Positions 11,850-24,065 are shown, numbered from the stretch's first letter. The stretch is 64,000 bases of DNA from Tigriopus japonicus (GCA_010645155.1 CM021317.1:11287683-11351682); one strand, 5' to 3'. Translations and numbers: made by a program. Notes: generated by a model from the sequence alone, not told the origin.

Positions 11850-12335
11850 ATGCCCAAGTACTTTTGCGACTACTGCGACACGTATCTAACGCACGACTCT
11901 CCATCGGTGCGGAAAACGCATTGCGCCGGACGCAAACACAAAGAAAACGTCAAATTCTACTACCAAAAGTGGATGGAAGAGCAAGCTCAAAGCCTCATTG
12001 ACGCCACCACGGCCGCTTTCAAAGCCGGAAAATTGCCCAATGCCGCCGGACCGGGCGGACCGCCGCCCGGAGGCGTGGCCATTCCGCCGCCCGGATCTAT
12101 GGGCGGACCACCGGGTATGGGTGGACCGCCTGGAATGGGCGGACCCATGGGTGGGCCACCTATGATGGGCGGACCGCCGCGACCGGGCATGGGACCGCCT
12201 CATGGCATGGGTATGGGTCCACCGCCTCATGGGATGGGACCGCCTATGGGTGGTATGCCGCCGAATATGCGGCCGCCGTTTGCCCCTCCCATGGGTGGCC
12301 CGCCTCCTGGTTCCAATCCCATGATGATGTTTTGA
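11850..12335 (+). CDS. SNRPC: U1 small nuclear ribonucleoprotein C
   Basis: This intronless 161-residue protein is the U1 snRNP C subunit, a nuclear spliceosome component that stabilises pairing between U1 snRNA and the 5' splice site. Residues 1-60 match the family almost exactly: [16 protein letters not shown] opens a matrin/U1-C type C2H2 zinc finger, with C6, C9, H24 and H30 as ligands, followed by [20 protein letters not shown]. From about residue 65 to the end is the usual Pro/Gly/Met-rich tail, here built from irregular GGPP and MGPP units. The length agrees with the human protein (159). The start is fixed by the invariant MPK. The reverse strand is also open across the tail, but that frame is low-complexity and not a gene. 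No AATAAA was found close downstream. Confidence 0.97.
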   Translation: MPKYFCDYCDTYLTHDSPSVRKTHCAGRKHKENVKFYYQKWMEEQAQSLIDATTAAFKAGKLPNAAGPGGPPPGGVAIPPPGSMGGPPGMGGPPGMGGPMGGPPMMGGPPRPGMGPPHGMGMGPPPHGMGPPMGGMPPNMRPPFAPPMGGPPPGSNPMMMF

Positions 12336-12724
12336 ACCCCGCTTGTTTGACAGATGTGTGAAATGAAGAATGATGCCTGCGTTCATGTCATCATCGATCA
12401 ATTCAAGGATCGATGGAATGATCGAAAGTGAAAATACATGCCGGTTTTTTGAAAGCCAAAGTTGACTCCGTGATGAAGTCTTTATTTGAAAGAAGAAGAC
12501 CGTGCACGACTCAAATTGCAATCGGTCACTTTTGTAGGATCTTGGCACCTTCATGTCGCAGATCAACTTCGTTTAACGAATTACCTAGTAACGTAGTAAA
12601 TAACACGCGTATGCCAAGGCAAGGACCTCCAGAGATATGGACGTTGGTCGAAAGCCAGATTTGATTTTGCCTGACCGAGAGCAGGCCGATCGAAATGCAA
12701 CTTAAGTGCTGAAATAATTCCTTA

Positions 12725-13525
12725 AAATTGGTATTTCACCGTGGCCGACTACCAGAATGCTCGTTTACATGCAGGTCTTCGCTAATCGAGAGGGTTAACC
12801 AATTCACATATCTAGGGATAAAATATCCTCGCAACTGGTTTTTTCCCATCACCTACGTGATATCAATCTCAAGGCTCGAGCCCGAATCGGATTCCTTTTC
12901 CCGTGCTTAAACCTTTCCCTCCTCCCCTTCTCACTGGTAATGAAAGTTTTTCAGACGTACATCCTCCCCATCTTCGATTATGCCCTCCCAGTATGGATCA
13001 GTGGAGCTGTCTCCAAAAACATCTGGGAATCAACAAATGCTACATTCACGAAATTCTTCAAACGATACCTCGGAATCCCATACTCGTCCAACAACTCAAT
13101 AACCCATCACCTGACATCTACCACAACCCTTGAAAGTTGGTTAAAACAGCTCACCCTCAAAAGACTGACAAATATTAAATTAGGTACCGAGTTTGCTGGA
13201 ATTCGCTTTAAATTTTTTGACAATCTTCCTAAACCTTCAGCTCCGGATTTCATCTCTCTCTGATCCCCTCCACCTTTTGGGGAAGCCGCGTTTTACCCTC
13301 TATCCCCATAAACCCCGACAACTGAAGACGCCTCTTCAAAGAAATTTACGACACTGACCATTATCTGACTTGTAAAAAGAAAGAATTTCATGTCACCCCT
13401 ACAGATACATGTATCGGTACTGTCTGTGGGGAACAAAACCAACCTTATCACATATCTTTCTGTTGCCGTAATGACAAAAATAATTTGTCGCAATAAAGAG
13501 ACTAAAAAAAAAAAATAATAATAAT
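12725..13525 (+). mobile_element. 5'-truncated non-LTR retrotransposon (LINE) 3' end with A-rich tail
   Basis: Plus-strand frames from about 12740 carry the end of a LINE reverse transcriptase, broken by frameshifts. VNQFTYLGIKY is the conserved FTYLG segment. A frame near 12850-12930 reads INLKARARIGFLF. The frame at 12940-13263 continues VFQTYILPIFDYALPVW, the typical thumb-region motif of Jockey/CR1-like elements. After the stop at 13263 comes about 230 bases of 3' UTR, a CAATAAAG motif and an A-rich tail with ATA repeats at about 13500-13525. The upstream limit is a guess because no target duplication was found. Confidence 0.75.
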
Positions 13526-14752
13526 GAATGAAACGTTTCTTTTCAAACCAAAGGACCATGCACAAATGGTCTAAAAGAAAGTCATACAATTATATTGGTA
13601 ACTGTGTAGATGACACTCCAGGCTTACTTCTGTTTAAGCTGCTACTCTTGCTAATAATTTTGTTAGTGTTTAGGACATATGTAAAAACAACCTGTGGGGT
13701 CTACTTATTGGCAAAAGACTATCCAACCTATGATCATGTAAAGATGTTTCAAATGAACAAAACTTGACTTAAAGTTCATATTGGAACATGTTTCTAATGG
13801 GCCGTTATAGTGCAGAGGGCAAACTTGTCTAGAAATGCATTCTCCAATAAATTATAAGTACATTGTTGTAAGTGATTGGTTCAAACTATCATAAGTACAT
13901 AGTCTTTGAATTGACTATTGAGATTTAAAACATGTTAAGGGAATCTTTTTAATATTTGATGATGCTTTACTTCATGTCTTTAAATTAAGTAAATTTTAAA
14001 AAATAAATCCCATAAAAATAATTTGTTTACCTCTCCAAAACTGCCATTTCTAAAAGTTGGTTCGTTAGATGGTCACCTCATAAAAGGGTATTAAGACTTT
14101 GTTTTCTTTACTTACATATACAAAAAATAAGAAAATTTGCTTGGAAAAGTGTTTTGGTAAGTAATTTAAGTACAAGTTGAAATGTTTGATTTGAAATTGC
14201 ATATCAATCAAATTACTTTTCTTTGATTTCAGTCAAATTAATAAAATACCGCCAAACTCAAAATTGACTTTCCACTCACAAAAGTGCAATACAATAAGCA
14301 CAATAAATGGCAAATTGATATCAATCAGATTATATTGCCTAATTTCAGTTATATTGATAAAAATAATTTAAACTCAAGACACATTTTCCAATAAATTCAT
14401 TGTTTGAATCAAATTAATCATTTGTACTTTGCAATTTAGTTCATGCTCTACTACATGAACACGTAGTTATACTATTATATAGGTTATCCCTGTCTACCTC
14501 AACACTTATTTTGACACTATGTGAAGTTCAGAGCTGATTTTTTGGTTTGGATTGCCTTAACCTTTCATGCCTCTAATATTAAGGGATAGCACTTTCCTTA
14601 AAGGCATGAAAAAATCACTCTTTCAGACACGAGCATTCTCATTAAACTTGCACACAATCAGAAACACATTTTGATATCCCAACTTTAGAAGAAGTCTTAG
14701 GTGTGAACATGAAAGAGATCCCTTCCTTGAGATGTTTATGCTGCAATAACAC
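13526..14752. other. AT-rich spacer, nothing recognised
   Basis: No open frame with recognisable content and no clear terminal repeats. The part just before 14750 shares the short block TATGCTGCAA with the sequence before the next MITE copy (15861), so the MITE may extend about 10-15 bases further left than annotated. Confidence 0.4.
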
Positions 14753-15591
14753 TACACTTGTTTTGTCGCGTTTTAACAGCACTTATGTGAGTCACATCGC
14801 ATTTGAGCTACAAATGTGTCACATTTCCGACTTGGAACATGTTCTAATTTTGTGTGATGTGAAGCACATTTTGTGACGTTCGTGTGCTAAAACGTCATGA
14901 GAAAGTCCGACCTGACCAAAAACTCAAATCTCAATGTAAGACAATATTCATTCACTTGAACTCAACAATCTAATTTCCGTGTTAAAAAAAGAAGCTAGTG
15001 TCTCAAATAGAATTTAAAAATAGTTGGTTGATCTAATTTTTGGATTATGATCACATCAAGGTTGAATTAAGAAAAGACGCTTTGGTCAACTTGGCTTTTC
15101 GAAAGACATCGAGCAGTGTTGTCATATAGGTTGAAAATTAGAGGTTATGCGCCCTAAAAATAAAAATTTCAATGACTGAAAAAGTAAAAAAGAATACACG
15201 AGAATGAAAGCCAAGCAAAATACAAATTAGAATATATCTGTCAACAATAAATAACTTAAAACTTGACTCTCAAGTAAAAGAAAACAGAATTGTCATTTCA
15301 AATTCTTTAGTGGAAAGATTTGTATGTTTATAAACGAAAGGCCACGAAAGAATAATGAAGTCATATCATATGACGTTGATAAGTATATTTCATTGATTCA
15401 CCAATCTTGCAAGTTCCAACACGTTTCCCCCTGTCAATAGAATTTCATTATATGGAATCCCTGACGGTGAGCTCTAGGATGGGAAAGGAGATTTGAGGAA
15501 TTTGCTCCCGTCACGTAAATGCAAATGTGTAATCCAATGCGATGTGACTCACATAAGTGCTGTTAAAATGCGACTAAACATGTGTCGTGTA
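14753..15591. mobile_element. palindromic MITE, copy 1 of a tandem pair
   Basis: The ends are inverted copies of TTTTGTCGC.TTTTAAC.GCACTTATGTGAG (left from 14753, right to 15591). The same element recurs at 15872-17976 in the same orientation at high identity, apart from an insertion there. Neither copy shows a clear target duplication, so the superfamily is open. No transposase is encoded; the short frame at 15493-15708 is only repeat sequence. Confidence 0.72.
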
Positions 15592-16025
15592 ATTGTACCT
15601 TTAGTTACTTATGTGATGCTTTTCTTCGTAACTTTGCATTTCATTGGAATCCAAGAAGCAATTCTTGGTCTAACAAGTAGGTCTTTTTCATGGAAGATCA
15701 AGTATTGAAGTAACAGCTATTTTCCAAACAATTAGATGTTCCCTTAAGGGGACTTAATAGGTCACTGCTTGGAAAACTAATAAATCAAAAAGTATTTCAA
15801 ATTTAACAACAATTTCAAGCCTTAGTGTTTTTCACATTGGTAGTATTACATTGTCCCATTTATGCTGCAAGTACACGACACGTGTTTTGTCGCATTTTAA
15901 CCGCACTTATGTGAGTCACATCGCATTTGAGCTACAAATGTGTCACATTTCCGACTTGGAACATGTTCTAATTTTGTGTGATGTGAAGCACATTTTGTGA
16001 CATTTGTGTGCTAAAACGTCATAAG

Positions 16026-17299
16026 TAGGGACGGGCAGAAAGTGCAAATAATCTTACCCTTTTAGCCAAAAGTTGCAAAAAAATGTGCCCAAAAGTGCAA
16101 AACAAAGTGCAGAAAAATGTTGAAAGTGCAAATAAATGTCAAAAAAGAGCAAATAAATGTCGAAAAAAGAGCAAATAAGTGTCAAAAGAGAGCAAATAAA
16201 TGTCAAAAAAGTGCAAATAAATGCCAAAAAAGAGCAAATAACTTCTTTTTGGACTTAAAACGTCATTCACGGAGTACCCACGGCTCCTAATTGAGCAGGA
16301 GAAGTCATTTACAAGTTCTAAAGACATTTGAGACTAGTTTGAGGTGAAGAGACAATGCCGCACAAGTAATAGAGTTCTATTAATTAGGTCACTAGCAAAA
16401 TGGATGTAAAGTCATTAAAAATACTCTAGTCAACAATCTTCTGACTTTTTCATTCCTAAGGTGGTCTTTTGGATGTATGTAGCTAAAATTTTGTCGAAAT
16501 TTATTTAGCAGTTGTTTTATATGGCTTTACATCACTCCGTTTTTGTCCTTCAAGTTGTTCAAAAATAGACATTGAAAATTGAACAGAAAAATACCCACGT
16601 GTGCCTAACAATTGCATCAAAGAAAATGGTCATAAATGTGTTTAAAGCAAGTTTTTAGCGACATTACTTCAATATTTGGCCCATGACCTAATTACCAGAA
16701 CTCAATTTCAAATGTGGCATTCATTGTCTCATCACATCAAAACTGTTCTCAAATACTTTTGGAACTTAAAAGTAATATCTCCAAGTCAATTAAACAATGT
16801 GTAGTGCTACATTGATGTATCCTTAGCCTGATGATTTTAAGTTTATAACGGCCTTTTTTTAGAAATAGTGATCTTTGTAGGCAACAAACCTAATTCTGCA
16901 ATGTATATTGTTTATAGATCATTCCATTACCATAACATGAGTTTCTTTAGGTTTGCTATTTGTTGGTTGCATGCAATGAGATTCTTTTGTTTCAGTTTAG
17001 TAAACAGGATGTTATAGTTAAAGCCAAGATGGTGAATAAAGTGTGAGTTTTGGGTCTGAAATGCACATATTTCTTCAAAGTGCTAAGAATGGTTGATTGC
17101 AAATGCAAGCTTTTTCGACTAGTTCAAAATTTGATCTTGAAACTAAAAATTCCTACAAAAGCCACTACATTTTCTTAACAATTTGTCAATTTTGGCCAAA
17201 AACGTAAATAAAAAGTGCAAATAAACGTGAAAAGTGCAAAAGTGCAGAAAAATGGGTTTATGTTACCAAAAATCTTTTTACACTATTTGCCCGTCCCTA
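16026..17299. mobile_element. hAT-like MITE (TAGGGACGGGCA ends), 1274 bp, nested
   Basis: The inverted ends TAGGGACGGGCA (16026) and TGCCCGTCCCTA (to 17299) are flanked by a perfect 8-bp direct repeat GTCATAAG at 16018-16025 and 17300-17307. Both arms hold many GTGCAAATAAA-like units, densest at 16080-16245. No transposase frame is present. A shorter relative lies at 21988-22659. Confidence 0.88.
16080..16245. repeat. tandem AGTGCAAATAAATGTCAAAA-type units
   Basis: Imperfect units of about 20 bases, ending in GCAAATAA and TGTCAAAA, repeat at least six times within the left arm of the nested hAT-like element. The frame on the opposite strand (FGIYLHFFDIYLL and so on) only reflects this period. 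Confidence 0.75.
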
Positions 17300-19025
17300 G
17301 TCATAAGATTGTTTGACGTGACCAAAAACTCAAATCTCAATTTAAGACAATATTCATTCATTTAACTCAACAATCTAAGTTACGTGTCAAAAAAGAAGCT
17401 AGTGTCTCAAATAGAATCTAAAAATAGTGGGTTGATCTAGTTTTTAAATTATGATCACATCAAGGTTGAATTAAGAAAAGACGCTTTGGTCAACTTGGCT
17501 TTCCAAAGACATCAAGCAGTGTTGCCATATAGGTTGAAAAACAGAGCCCTGTCAATTAAAATTTCAATGACTGAAAAAGTAAAAAGAATACATGAGAATA
17601 AAAGCCAAGGAAAATAAAAATTAGAATATGTCTTTCAACAATAATCACCTTAAAACTTGACTCTCAAGTAAAAGGAAACAGAATTATCATTTCAAATTCT
17701 TTACTGGAAAGGTTTGTCTGTTCATAAAAGAAACGCCACAAAAGCACAAAAAAGTCATATCATATGACGTTGATAAGTATAGCTCATTGATTAACCAATC
17801 TTGCAACTTTCAACACGTTGCCGTGCGTCAATAAAATTTTATTATATGGAAGCCCTGAGAGTGAGCTCTAGGATGCGAAAAGCATGTTCCAAGTCGGAAG
17901 TGTGATACATTTGTAGCTCAAATGCGATGTGACTCACATAAGTGCCGTTAAAATGCGACAAAACACGTGTCGTGTAGTCTGCGAGAGGCAGGGTTGGTCG
18001 GGGGGTGGGGGATTATCCCCTTCGAAAAGAGTCCTGTTTATCCCCCTTGGGATAAATAGGATTTTCCTTCAAGTTGTAAAAGGGATAAACGGGATAAACA
18101 GGCCCACTAAAACACTGAAAATATCTCATGAGTCATGACTTAACTTATCAACCAGAAACTTATACAAGTGAAAATATTTTTGGCATTAATTTTAGCCATC
18201 ACACGAACCAATTCAGAAGTCCTGTCCCGTTCCATCATCAACAAGCGATTCGAAAATGGAGCCTCGATCTCACAGTAGCAAGAAAGTGAACGTGGAAATA
18301 AAAGAATTTGTGAACTCTCCGTGAGAAATTAAGCTGCCAGGGAAATCAAAGTGATTCAAGAAAAAGCTTGCGGTCCTTTTGGAGTGGCTTCATGAAACCA
18401 GGAGCATAGGATCATTCTCAAAGAATGAAGAAGAAATGAACGATCGAAAACATTACGGACATGAATGGAGACTGAAGCAACTAGTGATTGTGCAACTTCA
18501 TACACTCTTAATTGAAACAACTTGAATCACAAAGGTAGAGAAGCCATTGTGGACTTGCTTTAGGTGATCTACAAGACCCTGCATTGGCCTGAAGAACGTT
18601 TTCACATGTCGATGCATATTGAACATGGAATGATTAAAAAGAGCCTGTTTTTTCTTTTAGTGACTCCAGTTTTCGCCTTATTACCAAACAGTTTTTGACT
18701 CATCAACAGCAATCCTATTTGATTTGTCATATGGAAATATAGAAACGAGGAAAACAGACTGTTTGATGTTTTAGTGTGCAAACGTGTTTGTGATATTTGT
18801 GTCGTTTATCAATTCCAAATCAGTGCAATCATTGGGTTGAAAATGACCTTCAAATTTTTGTGACAATGAGATGAATGAAAATTCCCATTTTTTCTAGACA
18901 TCTTTCCATTGACAATTTCGCATTTTGGGCAATGCTAAAGGGAGTTGGCAATCATGAACCATATTTCTTGAGCTGTGTTTCATGCTTTATATTGATTGGA
19001 GATCAATAAAATACAAATTCATTGG

Positions 19026-19292
19026 CACTATGTTTGTTTGAAGTGTTTGTGAGGTGCTAGCAAAGGTGCTCCAAGATTATTTTCTCGAATTTTTAAATGT
19101 TTTTAATGCTTGGAGGAAGGCTTTCTTGACTTGGGACATTTTCAAAACAGTGCCTTGATCAGCCATCACTTTAGGGGGTCCAATTTATACAATTTAGATA
19201 GCACAAAATTGTGCCAAACATTACACAAATATCTTGCTAATAAAAGAACAACTCTCCACTAAATCTCACAAACACTTCAAACAAACATAGTG
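19026..19292. mobile_element. 267-bp palindrome-ended element
   Basis: A 28-base sequence (CACTATGTTTGTTTGAAG followed by TGTTTGTGAG) at 19026-19053 is repeated as its exact reverse complement at 19265-19292. The 218 bases beginning inside the left arm recur almost unchanged at 19602-19819, but without the arms. It lies inside the larger hAT-like copy at 17989-20300. Confidence 0.6.
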
Positions 19293-19601
19293 TTTTAGTG
19301 GGCCCTTTTTTGCCAATTGGACAGGTCCATCGTTTCTGTGAACGTGACTAAACATTCATTAGGAAACAGTATGGAACTTGGCATGATGTTATCCATTTTT
19401 CGCGACTCTGAAACTCAAATTTGGCCCTCTTAGGGCCAATAAAAATTCGCCCCAATATGCCAAACTTATCAAAATTGGATTTTTTGAGTCAGTGAGCAAT
19501 TTGATAATTCGTCAAACAGAGGGGGACATCTTATCTGATATAATGGGCATATTTTCGTCCTCCGCAAACAACGCATACCTCAGGTCTGGCTGGGACTAAG
19601 C

Positions 19602-19819
19602 GTGAGGTGCTAGCAAAGGTGCTCTAAGATTATTTTCTCGAATTTTTAAATGTTTTTAATGCCTGGAGGAAGGGTTTCTTGACTTGGGACATTTTCAAAA
19701 CAGTGCCTTGATCAGCCATCACTTTAGGGAGTCCAATTTATACAATTTAGATAGCACAAAATAGTGCCAAACATCACACAAATATCTTGCTAATAAAAGA
19801 ACAACTCTCCACTAAATCT
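19602..19819. repeat. 218-bp direct duplicate of 19049-19266
   Basis: From GTGAGGTGCTAGCAAAGG to CTCTCCACTAAATCT the sequence is nearly identical to 19049-19266, in the same orientation about 550 bases away. Only a handful of substitutions are seen, so the duplication is recent. Confidence 0.85.
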
Positions 19820-20300
19820 GGGATGCTCTTCAGGTGTCTTTCTGGTCAGCAAAAATACTTGCGTAGGTTAATTTATTGGTCTCTTCTTTTCCCAAAAACA
19901 ACAGATAATGTCTTTAGAACAACACAACATCAAAATTAAAGTTATTAAGAGCAATTAGAAATTCAAAATAGATTAAATGCGCAAAAAGATATTTATGGTT
20001 ATTACTGAAAATGTTCCACAAACCATTTACAACATCCCTTGAATAGGCAATACATAAGTACTTCATATGAATGCTGCAAAAAAATGATTTCTAACTTAAG
20101 TGGGGAGGAATTTTGTTTTTGCATTTTTAGAAACTTATGAATGTCAGCTTTTGAAATTCATATGATTTTTTAATCGCAAACAAGGTACACCCCATAACTC
20201 CCTCAGAGCAACCGTGCCCGTTTTTACCGTTTATCCCCCAATTAATCCCGTTTATCCTCGGGTAAAGGGATAAATCGAAAAAGTTGACCCCCCAACCCTG

Positions 20301-21979
20301 GCCCAGAAACCTAAACACAGACCAATGTTGCAACACTTTGCCAAAAATCGTGCTATCGAACTCCAAACTACTGATGGGAAACAAACAAAGATAACCAAGA
20401 ACAAACAAAGACAAACAAATGACAGCATACCAAACAAATAGAAATCACAAACAAAGACCAAACAAATTGAAAAGAGAAGTCAACAGCTGTTGTTTGTTTT
20501 GGTCTCCCTGAAAAACAGGGCTGCCAAAAATGACATCCCTAACGAGTTGAAAAAGGTCAAAAGAAAATCAAAGTCTTGAAAAAAATTCGAAAGTCAAAAG
20601 TAAGTGTTCCATTTGCTTGGAATATATTGTTAATATGTGAACCATCATCGACGCTCCTAATTGGAGGTTTCACATACTTCAATCTACTCGTTCCATTTTC
20701 CCCGCTTTTTTTCCCTCTGCGAAGCCAGTTTAGGAGTAACAAAACTGGCTGGAGTACTACGTAGAAGTGACAAATTACAACACGGTCTTTTGATCTTGCT
20801 TCTGTTAACTTCGTTGAATAAATATATTACCGTGAAAATTTAACATATATCTCTTGGACCAATAAATCATTTCAATAGCAATAATTATTGTGGCGAAAAT
20901 AATCATTAGACACTCGCTTTTACAAATTATGACAAATCTTGACAGCAACACTGTTTTTATTTGGGAATGGTACAAATTTAACCCAAACAAACAAATATTC
21001 TGAAAACCCAAACAAATATGCAAACAAACAAAGAAATGGCCAATTTGTTCGCATCAGTACTCTAAAAACATCTTTACAATGCCTTCAAATAGATGAGGGG
21101 AAAAACGCCAATATTTTTCAAAAAGCGCAATTAACAACATAGACGCAAACTAGGCGCAGTTCAGAAAAAATAGGCCAAGAAATAGGCGCAAACTAGACCC
21201 CAAAAAGTGCAAGATTGGCGCGATAGGCAAGCTTGATATGGAGACTCTGTATCCATCGGAGGATTGACTTTACATCAGCTCACGTCAAGGAGAAATGTTG
21301 TAGGACTAGTTTAATGGGGCAAATTGGCAAGCGTAATAAAGCAAACAAAATTTTAGGGGTGATCAGCTGTAAGTTGTGAAAAGTATTTCTTGTTTTGATT
21401 TGAACAGGCTGACCCAAGGATCACAAAACACCTGGATGCCTCGGCTACCGGCAAAAGCCATTTTTCGAATTCTGTGTTAGACAGAGAAAAATCTTATCAA
21501 ACCAAGTGTTAGATTGGTAATGTAAAGCTCACATGCTTAATTTCCACTTGAACGACTGAAATCTCTTGCAGTTAGAGTAATTTGAAGCGTAGAGAATAGG
21601 GCGCTCTTCCGACCGAACATTTGTGTTTCTCGCAACGCTCTAGTTTCTTGTGGATGGAGTAATGTACCATGCTGAAATTCAGCAAACAACATATTTAAAT
21701 GATTGTTTAATCATCTTATCAAAACAAAGTCATTTACTTGAATGGAATTCGATTTATAAAAAATCCACAGCTGAACGCCTGAGCGAAGGCTTCCATGTCT
21801 TACGATTTCCTTGGCTGACCGCTCATAAATGCATTTGAACTTGACCTTGTCTCAATTATAGTCAAGAATACTGAAGTTTTTCGAGTTGGATTTTTGGCAG
21901 AGTTTTGCCATTTTGGTTTTTAGGGTCAAAAATCTGACATCCCTACAATATATTTTCATCCACTTTTGACGCTTTAATT
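20301..21979. other. spacer, nothing recognised
   Basis: AT-rich, with many short frames. CAAACAAA-like words are frequent at 20380-20470 and 20980-21030. No gene or clear element boundary is seen. Confidence 0.4.
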
Positions 21980-21987
21980 CTCATTAC

Positions 21988-22659
21988 TAGGGACGGGCAT
22001 ACAGAGCAAATAAACATAGGCTTTCAGTTAACAGAAGTTGCACAAAATCATAAAGTGAATGCAGAAAAAGTTGGAAATCGCGAATAAACTCCCCTGAAGA
22101 CCAAGAAAAAACATATACATTCACCCTTAAATACTTTTTTCTCTCTTTGATTTTTGTTTTGCTTAAGCTTAATGGAAAAGTTTAACTAGAAGAACAAATC
22201 CATCCCTTCAATTTGTGTATGCACTATGCAATAAAAGCTGGGTATGAAAATACTCGATAGAGAGCTAACCTTTTTGTCAAAAAAAACTACATTAGAAAGA
22301 TTATAAATATAAAAATGTTGCTGTTGACGGATTTTTTGAAAATTCAGGCACAAGTGTGCATTAAAATATGAGAATGCCCATTTTCATTACAATTTCTGTC
22401 ATTATTGTTTTGTTTATATAAAATACTATAAGTTTTGTGATGTGTGTAAAATAATATTTAATTTTTAAATCTGGAAAATAAATCTTTTACCACAAAATAG
22501 CATTTAAAATAAAAATTAAATAAATATCATGTTCTCCGCAATTTGAATGGTTTAGGCCACATTCGCGAATAAAAGGGACAAATAAAGACCAAAAGTGCAC
22601 AAGAGCAAGAAATTTAGTGTATATTACCAAAAATCTTTTTGCCTTTTTGCCCGTTTCTT
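21988..22659. mobile_element. hAT-like MITE (TAGGGACGGGCA family), 672 bp
   Basis: The left end TAGGGACGGGCA at 21988 matches that of the 16026-17299 element. The right end TGCCCGTTTCTT is a diverged inverse copy. A perfect 8-bp direct repeat CTCATTAC flanks it (21980-21987 and 22660-22667). Internal GAGCAAATAAA words are shared with the larger relative. Non-autonomous. Confidence 0.82.
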
Positions 22660-22667
22660 CTCATTAC

Positions 22668-23423
22668 ATAGGGCCTGATTTTTGAATCAGTGCCGAGGTG
22701 ACTGGATCCTAGTCGGAACAAATTGACGCCACAAATTTCCCGAACTCAATCGTAGCTGACCTGGATTTTGGACCCATTTATAACCAATGTGGGAAGTTGG
22801 AATGCCAGACTAGCCAAATGCAAATCAATTTTTCATGGCCACCGTCAGTTTTCTCTGTTTGCCTTTTTGACAAAATAGCAACATATTCTGTTCCCGAAAT
22901 TTAATTGACATTGATGGAAACAATCCAATCTTCAATCATATTCACGATAGGTTGCCCAACTAGGTCTGCCAATTAGCCTTCTGCGTCTATCATTTGTCAG
23001 TTGAATTCCATGAGGAAAAAAGCTTTCTTCTGAAGGTGAGCGCAAGTGGCACCCCTTGCTTTATTCGTCTTTGGCTTAGGGGCGCTATGTAAAAGGAACT
23101 TGCTTCTTGGTTTTGCAAGATGTTGTACTTTGTGAGGGGTGATGGCAAACCTAAAGCTAGCAACCTCGCGTGAGAAAGATTGAAAGATTGGTTTTTCCAT
23201 CAGTACATTGAAGGGGCTTTTTCAAGTAAATGTCACCAACGTTTTAAGTGAAGTTACACTTGCGCCATCTATGATTCAAAGGAGTCATTTCTTTAATAGT
23301 AGGGTTTAAAAAAACAATTTTGTTTGTTTATGATTGTGTACATACTTTACATAAGCTTTGATTGTTTGAGGTCCACAGTTGGTTAAACAAAATTTTGGTG
23401 TTACTTTGATTGTCAGAAAAGCA
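22668..23423. other. spacer, nothing recognised
   Basis: Short frames only, for example on the minus strand around 23000-23200, with no motif, splice signals or repeat ends. Confidence 0.4.
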
Positions 23424-24065
23424 ATTGGACAAGACAAAGGTTGCTTCAAGTGAGCGTTTTAAATCATACCACTAAGGGCGAAACAGAGCTGTTGGCTGTG
23501 CTCAGCCCATTTTGGTGAATCCAAGTTTCTCCTATGTAGACATCTGTTCAATGATTCTAGGTCCTTAGAAACAATCTGTTTTTCAGTGTTAATACCTCTG
23601 CTTACACCTAGTTGATAATATGCTCAGTTTATTTACTACAAATGAAACACTTAGAATCATGTTTTAACAGATATAAAAATTAAAACTATTTCATTTCTCT
23701 GCATGAGTAACATTTTGAAGTACTAATTTGATTCTTTAAAACTCACTGAACAATTCAGCATCTTTAAATAATTGCTTGGAACAATCAGAAGTCCCACTTA
23801 TTGCAAAAAGCACAAGGCTTGATTGGGTTTAATTCAATCGCCCTAAAAATGAACTTTGTATATTATATACCCAATTCCAGCCAAGGTATCTTTACTTAAT
23901 ATATCAATTGTTTCTAGGAACATAGAATCATTGAATGAACACTTAAATGGGAAAAACTCGGGTTCACCAAAATAGGCTGACCAACTAAGCACAGCCAACT
24001 GCCCTGTTTACCACAAGCAGTAAGATTTGAAACACTCACTTGAAGCAACCTTTGTCATGTCCACT
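23424..24065. repeat. inverted-repeat element with arms of about 145 bp
   Basis: The segment 23424-23570 (GACAAAGGTTGCTTCAAGTG onward through GTTGGCTGTGCT and TTTTGGTGAA) is repeated inverted at about 23925-24065 with several substitutions and small indels. The 350 bases between are AT-rich and encode nothing. This is a probable old MITE; the ends and target duplication are unresolved. Confidence 0.6.

Larger units (their letters stand above)
15872..17976. mobile_element. palindromic MITE, copy 2, interrupted by a hAT-like element
   Basis: The left end TACACGACACGTGTTTTG (15872) mirrors the right end at 17976. Removing the inserted 16026-17299 element and one target duplication leaves about 823 bases colinear with copy 1 at 14753-15591. 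This fixes the order of events: the palindromic MITE was here first, then the hAT-like element landed in it. Confidence 0.78.
17989..20300. mobile_element. second copy of the CAGGGTTGG hAT-like family, enlarged by insertions
   Basis: The left end at 17989 (CAGGGTTGGTCGGGGGG, then ATTATCCCC and a GGGATAAA block) matches the inverted right end of the 4695-5596 element. The right end at 20300 matches that element's inverted left end. The whole is therefore one copy in opposite orientation, grown to 2.3 kb by internal insertions. The flanking octamers (GCGAGAGG and GCCCAGAA) do not match, so the target duplication has decayed or an end has been rearranged. Confidence 0.62.

Noticed and set aside
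11886..12566. 226-codon minus-strand frame opposite SNRPC
   Set aside because: It is the mirror of the Pro/Gly-rich tail codons of U1-C; the His/Arg/Ser-rich product has no domain.
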